Notes: generated from the sequence alone by a model not told the origin. A DNA stretch of 64,000 nt from Collimonas sp. PA-H2 (GCF_002564105.1 NZ_PDBX01000001.1:496001-560000); one strand, 5' to 3'; shown: positions 41,521 to 53,023, counted from the first letter of the stretch. Translations and numbers: made by a program.

Positions 41521-42306
41521 TCAATTGCTGATTTGGCGCAACTGCTCAAAAAAACATACTGCTGCCGCAGCGGCAACGTTCAGAGATTCCATCTGGCCGC
41601 GATGCGGAATCACGACCTGCTGACCGGCCAGCTGCAGTAGGTCTTCTGCAACGCCTTGGCCCTCGTGGCCGAACAACCATGCCAGCGGTACGCTAAGATC
41701 AGCTTGATAGATGCTTTGGCTAGCATAGGAGCTGGTGGCAAACACCGGAACCTGCGCGCTTGACATCAGCGCCGCCAGGTCGACGTTTTCAAAAACATCC
41801 AGGATGAAATGGGCGCCCATCCCGGCGCGCAAGACTTTAGGCGACCAAGCCGATGCGCTGCCTTCCGAACAATAGATCTGCCTGATGCCGGCGGCGGCGG
41901 CGCTGCGCAGGATGGAGCCGAGATTGCCGGGATCCTGCAGGTTGTCGAGCAGTACGGCGGATTGGGTCAAGGCTGCCGGCGGCGTCGTTTTCGGCGTTTC
42001 GATCACGAGCAGCAAACCGACGCCGTGCTCGACCTGGCTCAACGCCTGGTACTGCCCATCCGGCAGCACCACGCATTGCACCGCGTCGGCCTGGCACTGG
42101 CGGATCAGCGCGGCGGCTTCGGCATGCGTCAGCGCGGTTTCGCTGGCGACGCATAAGACCGGCTTGCCCCCGTGCTGGAGGTACGCTTCGCTCAGGTGGA
42201 TCCCGTCCAGCAAAGTGCGGCCGGCCTTGCGCCGCGCCTGGGCGCTGGTCGCCAGCAGCTTCAGTTCCTTGTACAAAGGATTGGCGGATGAAGTGATGCT
42301 TTTCAT
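41521..42306 (-). CDS. rlmB: SpoU/TrmH-family RNA 2'-O-methyltransferase
   Basis: A 261-residue SPOUT methyltransferase. An N-terminal RNA-binding part (SANPLYKELKLLATSAQARR) leads to the knotted catalytic domain with LLDNLQDPGNLGSILRSAAA (motif 1), LAWLFGHEGQGV (motif 2) and QMESLNVAAAAAVCFFE (motif 3). It probably methylates 23S rRNA ribose; whether the exact target is that of RlmB is not certain. It ends the envelope/translation operon, starting within the rnhB stop (TAATG). Confidence 0.85.
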   Translation of the reverse strand: MKSITSSANPLYKELKLLATSAQARRKAGRTLLDGIHLSEAYLQHGGKPVLCVASETALTHAEAAALIRQCQADAVQCVVLPDGQYQALSQVEHGVGLLLVIETPKTTPPAALTQSAVLLDNLQDPGNLGSILRSAAAAGIRQIYCSEGSASAWSPKVLRAGMGAHFILDVFENVDLAALMSSAQVPVFATSSYASQSIYQADLSVPLAWLFGHEGQGVAEDLLQLAGQQVVIPHRGQMESLNVAAAAAVCFFEQLRQISN

Positions 42307-42932
42307 TAGGCTGCTCCGCCGGGAATGATCGCCAGCAAGGCCCGCACCGGCGCATAGGATTTGCGATGCACCGGCGAGACGCCGTGCAGGCGCAGCCGCT
42401 CCATGTGCAGCGCGGTCGGATACCCTTTGTGCTGGTCGAAAGCGTAGTGCGGATATCGTTCATGCAGTACTTGCAGCGCAGCGTCGCGCGCGGTCTTGGC
42501 GAGAATCGATGCAGCCGAAATCGCTTGCACCTTGTCGTCGCCCTTGATGATGGCCTCGGAGCGGATACTGAGCTGCGGACAGCGGTTGCCGTCGATCAGC
42601 GCCAGTGTCGGCAGCATCGCCAATCCCTCTACCGCGCGGCGCATCGCCAGCATGGTCGCTTGCAAAATATTGAGCTTATCGATTTCCTCTTCCGAGCATT
42701 CGGCGATGGCCCAAGCCAGTGCGTTGGTCTTGATTTGCTCGGCTAGGGCTTCGCGACGTTCGGCAGTCAGCTTCTTGGAATCGCGCAGGCCGTTGACCGG
42801 TTTTGCCGGATCAAGGATGACGGCGGCAGCAAACACCGGGCCTGCCAAGGGGCCGCGGCCTGCTTCATCGACGCCGCAAATGATTTCGCCGTCGTAGGTG
42901 AAGAGAGAGAGATTGGGATCGGATAGGGTCAC
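42306..42932 (-). CDS. rnhB: Ribonuclease HII
   Basis: A 208-residue RNase [23 protein letters not shown] holds the first catalytic Asp-Glu; [16 protein letters not shown] and the Asp of [11 protein letters not shown] complete the site with a later Asp near [14 protein letters not shown]. It removes ribonucleotides from DNA. I prefer the GTG at 42932, giving a normal length and a 43-base gap to lpxB; a longer frame to 43025 would overlap lpxB. Confidence 0.88.
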   Translation of the reverse strand: MTLSDPNLSLFTYDGEIICGVDEAGRGPLAGPVFAAAVILDPAKPVNGLRDSKKLTAERREALAEQIKTNALAWAIAECSEEEIDKLNILQATMLAMRRAVEGLAMLPTLALIDGNRCPQLSIRSEAIIKGDDKVQAISAASILAKTARDAALQVLHERYPHYAFDQHKGYPTALHMERLRLHGVSPVHRKSYAPVRALLAIIPGGAA

Positions 42933-42975
42933 GGCATTCAGTACAAAAGTGAGCGGTCTGTCAGACCGGCATGGA

Positions 42976-44148
42976 TCAAGATGAACGCTGATGCTGTTCG
43001 ATGACTTGCAGCACCGCTTGCGCACTCTCGCTGGCGGTATCGCGCAACAAAGAGTGATGCATGTCGGTAAAGCGCTGTCTCAGCATCGCCTGGCGGGCCG
43101 GATCTTCCAGCTGCTGCCAGAGCGCATCGGCCAGCGCCTGCGGCGTGGCGTTGTGCTGCAGCAGCTCCGGCACCAGGAATTCGCGCGCCAGGATGTTCGG
43201 CAAGCCTATCCACGGCTGGTAGCTCATGTGGCGCATGATTTCCCAGCTGGCGCGCATCATCTTGTAGGCGATCACCATCGGCTTCTTGTACAGGGCGACT
43301 TCCAGCGAAGCCGTGCCCGAAGCTACCAGCACGCCGTCGGCGGCGGCCATGGCGGTGTGCGACTGGCCATCCAGGATCTGCAGCGGCAGGTCCTGCAAAC
43401 CGGCCTGGCTGAGCAGCTCGCTAAAGAACTTGCGCTGCTTCTCGCCCGCCATGGGCGCGATGAAGCGCATGCCAGGATCGCGCTGCGCCAGTATCCTGGC
43501 GGCTTCCACAAAAGCAATGGTGTTGTGCTTCAATTCGCCCATGCGGCTGCCCGGCATGATCGCCACAACGCGGCCTGCAGCCGGCAGGCCGAGCGCGCTG
43601 CGCGCCGCCGCCACATCCGGTTCCATCGGGATCACCTGCGCCAGCGGATGGCCGACATAGGTGACGGAGATGCCGGCCTTGCGATAAATCTCTGCTTCAA
43701 ACGGAAAGATGACCAGCATGTGCGACGCCGCCTTCGCGATCTTCTTGATGCGGCCGCCGCGCCATGCCCAGATCGATGGTCCGATAAAATGCACTGTGGG
43801 AATACCGCCCTGGCGCAGCTGCGCTTCCAGGCCGAAATTAAAATCCGGCGCATCGACGCCGATGAAGACATTCGGCTTTTCCGCCAGCAGCCGGTCGCGC
43901 AGCGTGTTCTGGATGCCCTTCAGCTCGCGATAGTGAGCAAGTACTTCGAACAGGCCGTTGACCGACAGCTTTTCCATCGGCCAGTCGCTGACAAAACCGT
44001 ATTCGGCCATCCTGGCGCCGCCGATGCCATGCATGCGCGCATCAGGCAAATGCGGCCGCAACCCCGACAGCAGGCGCGCGGCCAGCAGGTCGCCGGAAGT
44101 TTCGCCGGCGACCATGGCGATGGTTACATTGGCGTTGCTGTCCGCCAT
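42976..44148 (-). CDS. lpxB: Lipid-A-disaccharide synthase
   Basis: A 390-residue GT-B glycosyltransferase that joins UDP-diacylglucosamine and lipid [19 protein letters not shown] at the start, [38 protein letters not shown] and [20 protein letters not shown] are characteristic. The ATG at 44148 (MADSNANV) starts one base after the lpxA stop; a longer frame to 44190 overlaps lpxA. Peripheral inner membrane. Confidence 0.95.
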   Translation of the reverse strand: MADSNANVTIAMVAGETSGDLLAARLLSGLRPHLPDARMHGIGGARMAEYGFVSDWPMEKLSVNGLFEVLAHYRELKGIQNTLRDRLLAEKPNVFIGVDAPDFNFGLEAQLRQGGIPTVHFIGPSIWAWRGGRIKKIAKAASHMLVIFPFEAEIYRKAGISVTYVGHPLAQVIPMEPDVAAARSALGLPAAGRVVAIMPGSRMGELKHNTIAFVEAARILAQRDPGMRFIAPMAGEKQRKFFSELLSQAGLQDLPLQILDGQSHTAMAAADGVLVASGTASLEVALYKKPMVIAYKMMRASWEIMRHMSYQPWIGLPNILAREFLVPELLQHNATPQALADALWQQLEDPARQAMLRQRFTDMHHSLLRDTASESAQAVLQVIEQHQRSS

Positions 44149-44149
44149 G

Positions 44150-44938
44150 TCAGCGGATGATGCCGCGCGTCGAGGATGCGATGAATTCACGCATCTGCTT
44201 CAGGTAGGCAGCAGAGTCCGGCGTCTTGGCCTCTTCCAGCGCCAGCGCAGCCATGGCTTCTTCGAGCGGCAGGCCGGCGCGATAGATGGTGCGGTAGGCG
44301 CGCTTGATGGCCATGATCTGCTCGCTGCTGAAACCGCGGCGACGCAAGCCTTCGCTGTTGATGCCGGCAGGTTCGGCGCGGTTGCCGGCCGCGGTCACGA
44401 AGGGCGGAATGTCCTGGCTGACCGCCGCGGTAAATGCAGTCATCGCATGCGCGCCGATGCGGCAGAACTGATGCACGGTAGTGAAACCGCCGAGCAGCAC
44501 CCAGTCGCCGATATGCACATGGCCGGCCAAGGTGGCATTGTTGGCGATCGTGGTGTTGCTGCCGATCCGGCAATCATGCGCCACGTGCACATAGGCCATG
44601 ACCCAGTTGTCGTTGCCGATACGGGTGACGCCACCGTCCTGCACGGTGCCCAGGTTCAGGGTCACGAACTCGCGGATAGTGTTGCGGTCGCCGATCTCCA
44701 GGCGGGTCGGTTCGCCGGCGTATTTCTTATCCTGCGGCACGGCGCCGATCGAGCCGAACTGGAAAATCGAATTATCGCGGCCGATGGTGGTGTGGCCTTC
44801 GATCACAGCGTGCGGGCCGATCTTGCTGCCGGCGCCGATCACGACGTCCGGTCCGATGACTGTGTAAGCGCCGACTTCTACTGAACTATCAAGACTCGCC
44901 TTGGGATCGATGACGGCGGTAGGATGAATGCGCGTCAT
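44150..44938 (-). CDS. lpxA: UDP-N-acetylglucosamine acyltransferase
   Basis: A 262-residue left-handed beta-helix enzyme: [19 protein letters not shown] and repeated hexapeptides ([19 protein letters not shown]), with the catalytic His in [13 protein letters not shown]. It adds the first 3-hydroxyacyl chain of lipid A. It follows fabZ by 4 bases in the classic lpxD-fabZ-lpxA-lpxB order. Its substrate 3-OH-acyl-ACP is shared with FabZ. Confidence 0.96.
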   Translation of the reverse strand: MTRIHPTAVIDPKASLDSSVEVGAYTVIGPDVVIGAGSKIGPHAVIEGHTTIGRDNSIFQFGSIGAVPQDKKYAGEPTRLEIGDRNTIREFVTLNLGTVQDGGVTRIGNDNWVMAYVHVAHDCRIGSNTTIANNATLAGHVHIGDWVLLGGFTTVHQFCRIGAHAMTAFTAAVSQDIPPFVTAAGNRAEPAGINSEGLRRRGFSSEQIMAIKRAYRTIYRAGLPLEEAMAALALEEAKTPDSAAYLKQMREFIASSTRGIIR

Positions 44939-44942
44939 CGGA

Positions 44943-45458
44943 TCACGCTGATGGGCTGGCGTCGGCGACGGTCGCCGCAGGAGTGGACGCTGCGCCAGGG
45001 CTGACCGCGGTGCGCATGGTGCACATGAATTCGGCTTCTACCGCCAGTTCGCCGTCGACGCTGGCGATGGCCTTGTATTTCCAGATGCCGCGCACTACGC
45101 GCACGATCTCGACTTGCAGCTTGATCTGGTCGCCTGGCTCGACCGGGCGGCGGAAACGCGCCTTGTCGATGCCGAGGAAATACACCACGGTATTTTCATC
45201 CGGCTTGCGGCCTTCAGTCAAAAATGACAACAGCGCGGCGGTCTGCGCCAGCGCTTCAATCGTCAATACGCCTGGCATCACCGGCTTGTTAGGAAAATGT
45301 CCGTTGAAGAATTCTTCATTGATCGTGACATTCTTGATCGCAGTGATCGACTTGCCGCTTTCCCAATTCAATACGCGATCAACCAGCAACAGCGGATAAC
45401 GGTGCGGCAGGTAGGTTTTGATCTGATTGATATCTAGCGTTTGGTTTGGACTATTCAT
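44943..45458 (-). CDS. fabZ: 3-hydroxyacyl-ACP dehydratase
   Basis: A 171-residue hot-dog-fold enzyme. [14 protein letters not shown] has the catalytic His, and [20 protein letters not shown] the catalytic Glu. It dehydrates 3-hydroxyacyl-ACP in fatty acid synthesis. The start at 45458 ([14 protein letters not shown] upstream) overlaps lpxD by 8 bases. A 20-residue Ala/Pro-rich tail ([18 protein letters not shown]) extends the usual length. Confidence 0.95.
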   Translation of the reverse strand: MNSPNQTLDINQIKTYLPHRYPLLLVDRVLNWESGKSITAIKNVTINEEFFNGHFPNKPVMPGVLTIEALAQTAALLSFLTEGRKPDENTVVYFLGIDKARFRRPVEPGDQIKLQVEIVRVVRGIWKYKAIASVDGELAVEAEFMCTMRTAVSPGAASTPAATVADASPSA

Positions 45459-46518
45459 TATCTTCTTGGGTAAGCTGTTGTGATAACTGTTTAATGGATT
45501 TTTCCAGAGACCGGATTTTCTCACGCATTGTATTCAGATTGCGTACCAGGGCGGCAGATTTTTCCCAGTCGCCATGCTTGGCAATCGGATAAAACCCGGT
45601 ATATTGCCCCGGTTCGGAAATCGAGCGCAAAGCCAGCGTTCCGGCCGACACATGCACGTGATCGGCAATGGTGATGTGGCCATGGATCATGGCGGCGCCG
45701 CCTATAGAGCAGTATTTGCCGATCCGGGCGCTGCCGGCGATCCCCGCGCACGCCGCAATCGCGGTATGGGCGCCGATATGGCAGTTATGGGCGATCTGGA
45801 TCTGGTTGTCCAGCTTGACGCCCTCTTCAATCACGGTATCGGCCAGGGCGCCGCGGTCAATCGTGGTATTCGCGCCGATTTCGACGTCGTCGCCGATCAG
45901 CACGCGCCCGGTTTGCGGGATCTTGACCCAGGCTCCGCCATCGTTGGCAAAACCGAAACCGTCGGCGCCGATCACCACGCCGGAATGAATGATGGCGCGC
46001 TGGCCGATCTCACAGGCGTGATAGACGGTAACATTGGGATAAAGATAACTAGCCGCGCCTATCCTGACGCCCGCGCCAATCACGCAACCGGCATCGATGC
46101 GGACATTCTCGCCGATGACCGCGCCGCTGCCGATGACCACATTGGGGCCGATGCAGGCACTGGCCGCGACCTGGGCGGCAGGATCGACGCTGGCGGCCGG
46201 ATCAATTCCGGGAATCACCGGAATTGCATTTCTGGCAGCAAAAAACTGCGCCGCCCGGGCAAAGTACGCATAGGGATTGGCGGCGACAATGCGCGCGCCA
46301 TGATAGTCGGCGCCGACCGCCGCATCATCCGCGGCAGACAGGATGACAGCAGCCGCTTGCGTTTGCGACACCTGGGGGCGGAATTTTGGATTCGAGAGGA
46401 AGGTGATCTGTGATGCGGTGGCATCGCTCAGGGGAGCGATGCCGGATACCTGGGTATCCGCATCACCGGTCAATTGGCCACCTAAGCTTTCGACCAATTC
46501 TTTTAGCCGAATGCTCAT
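45451..46518 (-). CDS. lpxD: UDP-3-O-(3-hydroxymyristoyl)glucosamine N-acyltransferase
   Basis: A 355-residue enzyme: uridine-binding N-terminal domain ([26 protein letters not shown]), then a left-handed beta-helix of hexapeptides ([18 protein letters not shown]) with the catalytic His in [16 protein letters not shown], and a C-terminal helix. It adds the second acyl chain of lipid A. Ends within fabZ. Confidence 0.96.
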   Translation of the reverse strand: MSIRLKELVESLGGQLTGDADTQVSGIAPLSDATASQITFLSNPKFRPQVSQTQAAAVILSAADDAAVGADYHGARIVAANPYAYFARAAQFFAARNAIPVIPGIDPAASVDPAAQVAASACIGPNVVIGSGAVIGENVRIDAGCVIGAGVRIGAASYLYPNVTVYHACEIGQRAIIHSGVVIGADGFGFANDGGAWVKIPQTGRVLIGDDVEIGANTTIDRGALADTVIEEGVKLDNQIQIAHNCHIGAHTAIAACAGIAGSARIGKYCSIGGAAMIHGHITIADHVHVSAGTLALRSISEPGQYTGFYPIAKHGDWEKSAALVRNLNTMREKIRSLEKSIKQLSQQLTQEDNE

Positions 46519-46543
46519 ACTGATTGGCCTTAACAGAATGTAC

Positions 46544-47071
46544 TTATTTATTGAGGATCTTCAGCACTTTATCGGTGATATCAATACGCGGGCTCACATA
46601 CACGCCGCCTTCCTGAAACACCATATCGTACTTTTCTGCTTCGGCGATCTGCTTGATCGCCTTGGTCGAACGCTCCAGGACGATTGCCAGCTCTTCGTTG
46701 CGGCGCTGGTTCAAGTCTTCGCGGAATTCACGCTGCTTGCGCTGGAAATCCTTGTCCAGATCGCTCAGTTCGCGCTGGCGCTTGTTGCGCTCGGAATCCG
46801 AAATCACGGCTGAATCCTTGTCCAGCTTGTCCGCCTTGGCTTTCAAGGTAGCTGCCTGGTCCTGCAATTCCTTGTCGCGCTTGGAAAACTCGCTTTCGAT
46901 CTTGGTTTGCGCCACCTTGGCCGGGTTGGCCTCGCGCAAAATGCGCTCGCTACTGACGAAGGCGATTTTCGAGCCTTCATCCGCATGCACTGGCGCGGCC
47001 GCCGACAAGGCGCACACAGCCAGGACAGCAGCCGATGGTAAGGATGTAAATGATTTAATTAGAGATTTCAA
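46544..47071 (-). CDS. skp: Skp/OmpH periplasmic chaperone
   Basis: A 175-residue protein with a signal peptide (cut after VHA) and the coiled-coil tentacles of Skp (KRQRELSDLDKDFQRKQREF), ending KYDMVFQEGGVYVSPRIDIT. It holds unfolded outer-membrane proteins for BamA. I choose the TTG at 47071 as start because GCGGAG lies 7 bases before it; GTG at 47074 is the alternative. Located between bamA and lpxD. Confidence 0.92.
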   Translation of the reverse strand: MKSLIKSFTSLPSAAVLAVCALSAAAPVHADEGSKIAFVSSERILREANPAKVAQTKIESEFSKRDKELQDQAATLKAKADKLDKDSAVISDSERNKRQRELSDLDKDFQRKQREFREDLNQRRNEELAIVLERSTKAIKQIAEAEKYDMVFQEGGVYVSPRIDITDKVLKILNK

Positions 47072-47154
47072 CACTATTCTCCGCAATTCAAATGATGCAA
47101 CTTGTGCATTATGCCATTCTTGCCAGAATCTGCACGGCGCAGACCCCGGCGGAT

Positions 47155-49551
47155 TTAGAAGCCCGTACCCAACTGAAACTGGAAGGATTGCGTCTTGTCG
47201 GTCGGCTTGGCATTCAGCGGCTTGCCGTAGCTGATCTTCAATGGACCGATAGGCGAAACCCAGCTCAAACCGAGACCGGTAGAATACCGCAACTCGCTCA
47301 ACTGCATCGGCTTCCTGTCCGCATAGACCTGGCCGCTGTCGAGGAAGGTAAACCAGCGCAGGGTGCGGTCGCTGCCGGAACCCGGGAACGGGAATTGCAA
47401 TTCCATGTTGCCGAACACGCGCGAGGCGCCACCCATCGAATCGCCGTACTGGTCGACGTTGGTGCCGACGCCCAGTGTCGAACCTTCAAAACCGCGCACG
47501 GTGCCGATACCGCCGGCATAGTAGTTCTTGAACACCGGATACGGCTTGCCGCCGATGCCGCGGCCGTAATCGATTTCACCGTTCAAGGCCAGCGTTGCCG
47601 CATTGCCCCAGAATGGCTGGAAGTACTGATGCTGATAGCTGGCGCGGTAATAGCGCAGGGTACCGACCGCCGACACTTCAAGCGTGGCGCGCTGGTAGCG
47701 TCCCTTGGTCGGCACCAGTGCACTGTCGCGGCTGTCGCGCTGCCAGGCAGCCGTCAGCGGGAAGCTGTTGGTGGTGGCGGCGGCAGGATTTTGCAAAACG
47801 TCATAGCTCTGGCCGTTAGGCAAGGTCTGGCCGCTAGGCACCAGGACGCCGTTGCCGAAATCATGGACATACTGCTGGTACAGCAACGGGCTGGAATTAT
47901 CGGCCTTGACGTTGGTGTTTTCAATACCGACGCCGAAGAACACCGTATCCAGTTCCGAGAACGGCACGCCGAACTTGATATCGCTGCCGATGGTGCGGAC
48001 ACGGTAGTCACCGGTGGTGTATGGCGACGGCCGCACGGTACGCAGATACACGTTGTAGGTGCGGCTGATGCCGTCATCGGTAAAGTAAGGATTAGTCTGG
48101 GACAGCGCGATCACCCGCGAATAGCTGCTGGTGTTCACATCGAGGCCGATGGTGTTGCCGCTGCCGAAAGCATTCTGCTGCTGGATCGAACCGGACAGGC
48201 TCAGCTTGTCGGTCTGCGAGAAACCGGCGCCGACCTGGATGTTACCGGTAGGCTTCTCGGTGACCGCCATATTGATATCGACCTGGTCGGAGGTGTTCGG
48301 CACTTCCGGCGTTTCGATGCCGACATCCTTGAAATAGCCGAGGCGGTCGACGCGGTCGCGCGACAGCTTGATCTTGGAACCGTCGTACCACGAGTCTTCG
48401 AACTGGCGGAATTCGCGGCGCACCACTTCGTCGCGCGTCTTGGTATTGCCGGTGACGTTGACGTGGCGCACGTAGACGCGCTTGCCCGGATCGACCAGGA
48501 TGGTAAACGCTACTTCCTTGGTTTCGCGGTTCAGGTCCGGATTGGCGTTGACGTTGGCGAAAGCGTAACCGAAGTTACCCAGGCGCTCGGACATCTTCTT
48601 GGTGCTGCTGTTGAGCTTTTCACCGTTGAAGACATCGCCTTTTTTCAATTCCAGCAATGACTTGAGTTCGTCTTCGCGGCCGAACATCTCGCCTTCCATC
48701 TTGATGTCGGAAACCTTGTACTTTTCACCTTCGTTGATATTGATGGTGATGTAGATATCCTTCTTGTCCGGCGTGATCGACACCTGGGTCGATTCAACCT
48801 GCATCTCGATATAGCCGCGGTTCAGGTAATAGGAACGCAGGGTTTCGATATCGCCTGACAGCTTTTCCTTGGCGTACTGGTCGGCCTTGGTATACCAGGT
48901 GAACCAGCCCGGCGAGCGCAGCTTGATCTGGTCGCGCAGGTCGCCGTCGGAGAATGCCTTGTTGCCGACGAAGCGGATTTCCTTGATGCGCGATACTTCG
49001 CCTTCGTCGACGGCAAACGTGACATTGACGCGGTTGCGTTCGATAGGCGTGACGGTGGTCGTCACTTTCATGCCGTACAGGCCACGCGACAGGTACTGTT
49101 TCTTCAGTTCCTGTTCAGCGCGGTCGACCTGGGCCTTGTCGAAAATACGCGATTCGCCGACGCCGATTTCCTTCAGCGCTTTGGTCAGCTGGTCTTTATC
49201 GAATTCCTTGATACCGGAGAAGTCGACGGCGGCAATCGACGGCCGCTCCTCCACCATCACCACCAGCACGTCGCCCTCGGATTCGATCCGCACATCCTTG
49301 AAGAAGCCGGTCGCATACAGGGCCTTGATCGCCGCGGTCCCTTTTTCGTCGGTGAACTGCTCGCCGACGCGTACCGGCAAGTAGCTGAATACAGTACCGG
49401 CCTCCGTGCGCTGGATACCTTCAATGCGGATATCCTTGACCACAAATGGCTGCACCGCCATGACCTGGCCCGAACACAGGGCAAAGGCAGCGGCAGCAAT
49501 CAAACGACGGGGAAGAATCGACAAAGGGAAGTGCTCGGAATGTAATTTCAT
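47155..49551 (-). CDS. bamA: Outer-membrane assembly factor BamA
   Basis: A 798-residue outer-membrane insertase: signal peptide (cut after VMA), five POTRA domains (from FVVKDIRIEGIQRTEAG to about residue 420), and a 16-strand barrel with RGF motif GTVRGFEGSTLG and the terminal FQFQLGTGF signal. It folds barrel proteins into the outer membrane, including probably the phage-borne phospholipase and OmpA-type proteins seen here. ATG at 49551 chosen for the signal peptide; the frame is open to 49587. Confidence 0.96.
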   Translation of the reverse strand: MKLHSEHFPLSILPRRLIAAAAFALCSGQVMAVQPFVVKDIRIEGIQRTEAGTVFSYLPVRVGEQFTDEKGTAAIKALYATGFFKDVRIESEGDVLVVMVEERPSIAAVDFSGIKEFDKDQLTKALKEIGVGESRIFDKAQVDRAEQELKKQYLSRGLYGMKVTTTVTPIERNRVNVTFAVDEGEVSRIKEIRFVGNKAFSDGDLRDQIKLRSPGWFTWYTKADQYAKEKLSGDIETLRSYYLNRGYIEMQVESTQVSITPDKKDIYITININEGEKYKVSDIKMEGEMFGREDELKSLLELKKGDVFNGEKLNSSTKKMSERLGNFGYAFANVNANPDLNRETKEVAFTILVDPGKRVYVRHVNVTGNTKTRDEVVRREFRQFEDSWYDGSKIKLSRDRVDRLGYFKDVGIETPEVPNTSDQVDINMAVTEKPTGNIQVGAGFSQTDKLSLSGSIQQQNAFGSGNTIGLDVNTSSYSRVIALSQTNPYFTDDGISRTYNVYLRTVRPSPYTTGDYRVRTIGSDIKFGVPFSELDTVFFGVGIENTNVKADNSSPLLYQQYVHDFGNGVLVPSGQTLPNGQSYDVLQNPAAATTNSFPLTAAWQRDSRDSALVPTKGRYQRATLEVSAVGTLRYYRASYQHQYFQPFWGNAATLALNGEIDYGRGIGGKPYPVFKNYYAGGIGTVRGFEGSTLGVGTNVDQYGDSMGGASRVFGNMELQFPFPGSGSDRTLRWFTFLDSGQVYADRKPMQLSELRYSTGLGLSWVSPIGPLKISYGKPLNAKPTDKTQSFQFQLGTGF

Positions 49552-49621
49552 TAGCGATCGTTTTTTATCAATGTCCTTGTCCGCCACGATTGTCAGACAA
49601 GAGAGCCGAACTTAAAGGAGT

Positions 49622-50992
49622 TTAAAATAGGAGCCGAACGATGTCGTTAAACATGGCGACCATCATCAACGTCATCAAAATGCCGATGCCTGCGCGCTGT
49701 GCAATTGCACCAACCCGTTCAGGAATGGGGCGTCCGGTCAAAACTTCCAGCGAATAATACAGCAAAAGACCACCATCTAGAACCGGAATGGGGAGCAAAT
49801 TCATGACGCCAAGGCTGATGCTGATAAAGGCAATAAAGCTCAAATAGCTGAATGCGCCGATCCGTGCGGTCTGGCCGGCATAGTCGGCAATCGTGATCGG
49901 GCCGGTAATATTCTTCCAGGAAACCTCGCCGACAATCATTTTACCCAGCATTTTGAGGGTCAGGATACTGCTGTCCCAGGTCCGTTTTGCTCCTTTGGCA
50001 AGTGCTTGCAGCGGCGGGCTGCTGGACAGCACCATCTCCGGCATCGTGGACGATAATTCGACCTTGATCCTGCCTATAGTCCCGTCTTTGGACGGCTGCG
50101 CCTCCGGCGTCACATCCAGGGTAAAAATATTGCCATTTCGCAAACCTGTCAACGTCAAAGTCTTGCCCGGCGAGGCACTCACCTTGGCAATAAAATCCAC
50201 GCTATCAACCATTGGCACGCCATTGATTGCCGTGATCTGGTCACCTTCCCGCAAACCAGCTTTCATGGCAGGTCCGCCGGGATCAACTTTGTTCAGGATC
50301 GGCTTACCGACCGCCAGCTTGATGCCCAGCTTGCCGAGGTAATCGCCTTCCAGGTCCTTGGTCACCAGGCCGGCGGTCGACAGGCTGACCGTGTCCAGCA
50401 GACTGCCGCCCGAGGCGCCTGGATTTGAGCGCCGTACGTCAAGCTTGACCGGCGCCTTGTCGACCACCGCCTGCATCACTTTCCAGCGCAATTCATTCCA
50501 GGTCTGGACCGGCTCGCCGTTCACGGCGGTAATCAGTTCATCGCCGCGCAAGCCGGCCTGGTAGGCCGCGGTTTGCTCCGCTACCGTCCGCACCTTTGGC
50601 GTCGGCTCCATTTCGCCATAGCTGTACAGGCCGGCAAATAATAAAATGGCAAGAATGAAATTCGCCAGAGGGCCGGCGGCGACAATCGCGATGCGCCGCC
50701 AGACCGACTGGCTGGTGAACTCCCGCTTCATGTCTTGCGGTGAAATGCCCGACACATCTTGCTCACGGGCATCCAGCATCTTGACGTAGCCGCCCAATGG
50801 CAGGATGGAAAGCGCCCACTCGGTCTGGTCGGGGCCGAAACGGCGCGACCAGACAATCTTGCCCATGCCAACCGAAAAGCGCAGCACTTTGACGCCGCAC
50901 AAACGCGCGACCCAATAGTGGCCAAGCTCGTGGATGATCACCAGCGAACCAAGAGCGACAACAAATGCGAGGATAGTTTGCAGAAAGGCCAT
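49622..50992 (-). CDS. rseP: RIP zinc metalloprotease RseP
   Basis: A 456-residue membrane protease. VIIHELGHYWVARLCG (His-Glu-x-x-His at 21-25) and NLLPIPVLDGGLLLYY supply the zinc ligands; two PDZ domains lie between (about 115-300). It cleaves anti-sigma factor and signal-peptide remnants in the membrane. Four transmembrane segments. Seventy bases upstream of bamA, as usual. Confidence 0.95.
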   Translation of the reverse strand: MAFLQTILAFVVALGSLVIIHELGHYWVARLCGVKVLRFSVGMGKIVWSRRFGPDQTEWALSILPLGGYVKMLDAREQDVSGISPQDMKREFTSQSVWRRIAIVAAGPLANFILAILLFAGLYSYGEMEPTPKVRTVAEQTAAYQAGLRGDELITAVNGEPVQTWNELRWKVMQAVVDKAPVKLDVRRSNPGASGGSLLDTVSLSTAGLVTKDLEGDYLGKLGIKLAVGKPILNKVDPGGPAMKAGLREGDQITAINGVPMVDSVDFIAKVSASPGKTLTLTGLRNGNIFTLDVTPEAQPSKDGTIGRIKVELSSTMPEMVLSSSPPLQALAKGAKRTWDSSILTLKMLGKMIVGEVSWKNITGPITIADYAGQTARIGAFSYLSFIAFISISLGVMNLLPIPVLDGGLLLYYSLEVLTGRPIPERVGAIAQRAGIGILMTLMMVAMFNDIVRLLF

Positions 50993-51021
50993 TGCCGTAT
51001 ATAAGTGTGCGATAGGTATGG

Positions 51022-52191
51022 TCAGGATATCAGGGCATTGACGGTCTGGCGCGCCAGGCGGTCTTGCTCAAGCAACATATCTATATCGGTCACCGCGCAT
51101 AGCGGCAAGCTGTCCATGGTGCGAGCGATTAATTGAGCGATCATGCCGAATCCGATTTTCTCATCCAGAAAAGCTTGGACCGCGACTTCATTCGCGGCGT
51201 TCAATATGGTTGCGGCCGAACCGCCGGCCAACAATGCATCATACGCGAGTTTCAGGCAGGGAAAACGCTGCAGGTCAGGCCGGCTGAACTGCAATTGCCC
51301 GATCACCGTCAGGTCGAGCGGGCTGACGCCGGAGGCGATGCGCTCGGGATAGGCCAGCGCATGGGCGATCGGCGTGCGCATGTCGGGGTTGCCGAGCTGC
51401 GCCAGCACCGAACCGTCGATATACGACACCATGGAATGGATCACGCTTTGCGGATGGATCACCACTTCGATCTGGCTGGCGGCGGCGCCGAACAGCCAGT
51501 GCGCCTCGATCACTTCCAGGCCCTTGTTCATCATGGTGGCGGAATCGACCGAGATCTTGCGGCCCATGACCCATTTGGGATGGGCAATCGCTTCTGCCGG
51601 CGTCACCGTCTCCATGGTATCCAGCGGCCGCGTCAGGAACGGACCGCCGGATGCCGTCAGCAGGATCTTTTCGACCCCGAGCGCCGCCGGCGAACGCTGA
51701 TAGTTATGCGGCAGGCACTGGAAAATCGCATTGTGCTCGCTGTCGATAGGCAGCAGCACTGCCCCGCTCTGCTTGACGGTGTCGATGAACAGCTGGCCCG
51801 ACATGACCAGGGCTTCCTTGTTCGCCAGCAGGACCTTCTTGCCAGCCTTGGCGGCAGCCAGGGTCGGCTCCAGGCCGGCGGCGCCGACAATTGCAGCCAT
51901 CACGGCATCGCAAGCCGGGGCGCTGGCAACCTGGCATAAAGCCGCGGCGCCGTGCAGTACTTCGATCTGGGGGGCCTGCGCCTGCAGCAGGCGGCTCAGC
52001 TGCTGTGCCGCAGCGGCGCTGCCGACCACCGCCACCTGGGGCTTGAACTGCAGGCATTGCTGCGCCAGCTGTTCCACCCTGCTGTGGGCCGTCAGTGCAT
52101 ACACTGAATAGCGCTCCGGATGGCGCGCCAGCACATCCAGCGTCGACATGCCGATCGAACCGGTGGAGCCGAGAATAGTAATATTTTGCAT
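51022..52191 (-). CDS. dxr: 1-deoxy-D-xylulose 5-phosphate reductoisomerase
   Basis: A 389-residue MEP-pathway enzyme: NADPH-binding [19 protein letters not shown], metal-binding [28 protein letters not shown] and [20 protein letters not shown]. It makes 2-C-methyl-erythritol 4-phosphate for isoprenoid synthesis, feeding UppS two genes upstream. Thirty bases separate it from rseP. Confidence 0.96.
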   Translation of the reverse strand: MQNITILGSTGSIGMSTLDVLARHPERYSVYALTAHSRVEQLAQQCLQFKPQVAVVGSAAAAQQLSRLLQAQAPQIEVLHGAAALCQVASAPACDAVMAAIVGAAGLEPTLAAAKAGKKVLLANKEALVMSGQLFIDTVKQSGAVLLPIDSEHNAIFQCLPHNYQRSPAALGVEKILLTASGGPFLTRPLDTMETVTPAEAIAHPKWVMGRKISVDSATMMNKGLEVIEAHWLFGAAASQIEVVIHPQSVIHSMVSYIDGSVLAQLGNPDMRTPIAHALAYPERIASGVSPLDLTVIGQLQFSRPDLQRFPCLKLAYDALLAGGSAATILNAANEVAVQAFLDEKIGFGMIAQLIARTMDSLPLCAVTDIDMLLEQDRLARQTVNALIS

Positions 52192-52198
52192 ACCCGAC

Positions 52199-53023
52199 CT
52201 AGAACCAGAAACTCAACAAAGCCGCCAGCGGCAACACCGGGATCAGGGCATCGACCCGGTCCAGCACGCCGCCATGGCCCGGCAGCAGGTTGCTGCTGTC
52301 CTTGATGCCGGCGCGGCGCTTGAGCATGGACTCGAACAAATCGCCGGCGACACTGGCGGCCACCAGTACAGTCATGGCTGCCAGCAATCCTGCCCAGCCC
52401 CAGGTCGCCAGCAGGCGCATCGGGAAAGTATCGGCCAGCGCCGGCGTGAAACTGAAGCCCACCGCCATCAGCAGCACCAGGATCCAGCCGCCGACGGCGC
52501 CTTCCCAGGACTTGCCGGGGGAAATCGACGGCGCCAGCTTATGGCGGCCGAAAGCCTTGCCGGAAAAATAAGCGCCGATATCGGCAGCCCAGACGATCAC
52601 CAGCACCGACAGCAAATACATGGGCGAATGATGGAACAATACGACAATTGCGAGGAAACAGCCAAATATGGCGATGGCGTAAGTCGCCGCAATCAGCCGG
52701 TTGCCCAGGCTAGGCAATGCCGGCAAGCCAAACGCCAGGGACGGCACGAAACGGAAGCACCAGATTGCCACGCACAGCGTGAACAGCAGACGTATATTAG
52801 GGCCGCTGCCGGCATACAGCACAGCGCCGAACAGGATCAGGGCAGCCAGCCCCCATGCCAGCGCGGCTTTAGCCGAGGCGCCGAAAATGCGGGCGCTCTC
52901 CCAGATCGCGGCGCCGAAAAACAGCGTCGAGACGACGGCAAATGCAGGGTAATAATTGAAATACAAGATTGGCAGCAGTAGCGCCAATAACAGTAACGCC
53001 GTGATGACACGTGTTCTTAGCAT
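52199..53023 (-). CDS. cdsA: Phosphatidate cytidylyltransferase
   Basis: A 274-residue membrane enzyme with about eight hydrophobic segments and the CDS signature [20 protein letters not shown] followed by [16 protein letters not shown]. It makes CDP-diacylglycerol for all phospholipids. Its ATG overlaps the uppS stop (TGATG), and dxr follows after 7 bases. Confidence 0.95.
   Translation of the reverse strand: MLRTRVITALLLLALLLPILYFNYYPAFAVVSTLFFGAAIWESARIFGASAKAALAWGLAALILFGAVLYAGSGPNIRLLFTLCVAIWCFRFVPSLAFGLPALPSLGNRLIAATYAIAIFGCFLAIVVLFHHSPMYLLSVLVIVWAADIGAYFSGKAFGRHKLAPSISPGKSWEGAVGGWILVLLMAVGFSFTPALADTFPMRLLATWGWAGLLAAMTVLVAASVAGDLFESMLKRRAGIKDSSNLLPGHGGVLDRVDALIPVLPLAALLSFWF

Noticed and set aside
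47092..48660. A 522-codon frame antisense to bamA
   Set aside because: Shadow of a GC-rich essential gene; no ribosome site or domain.
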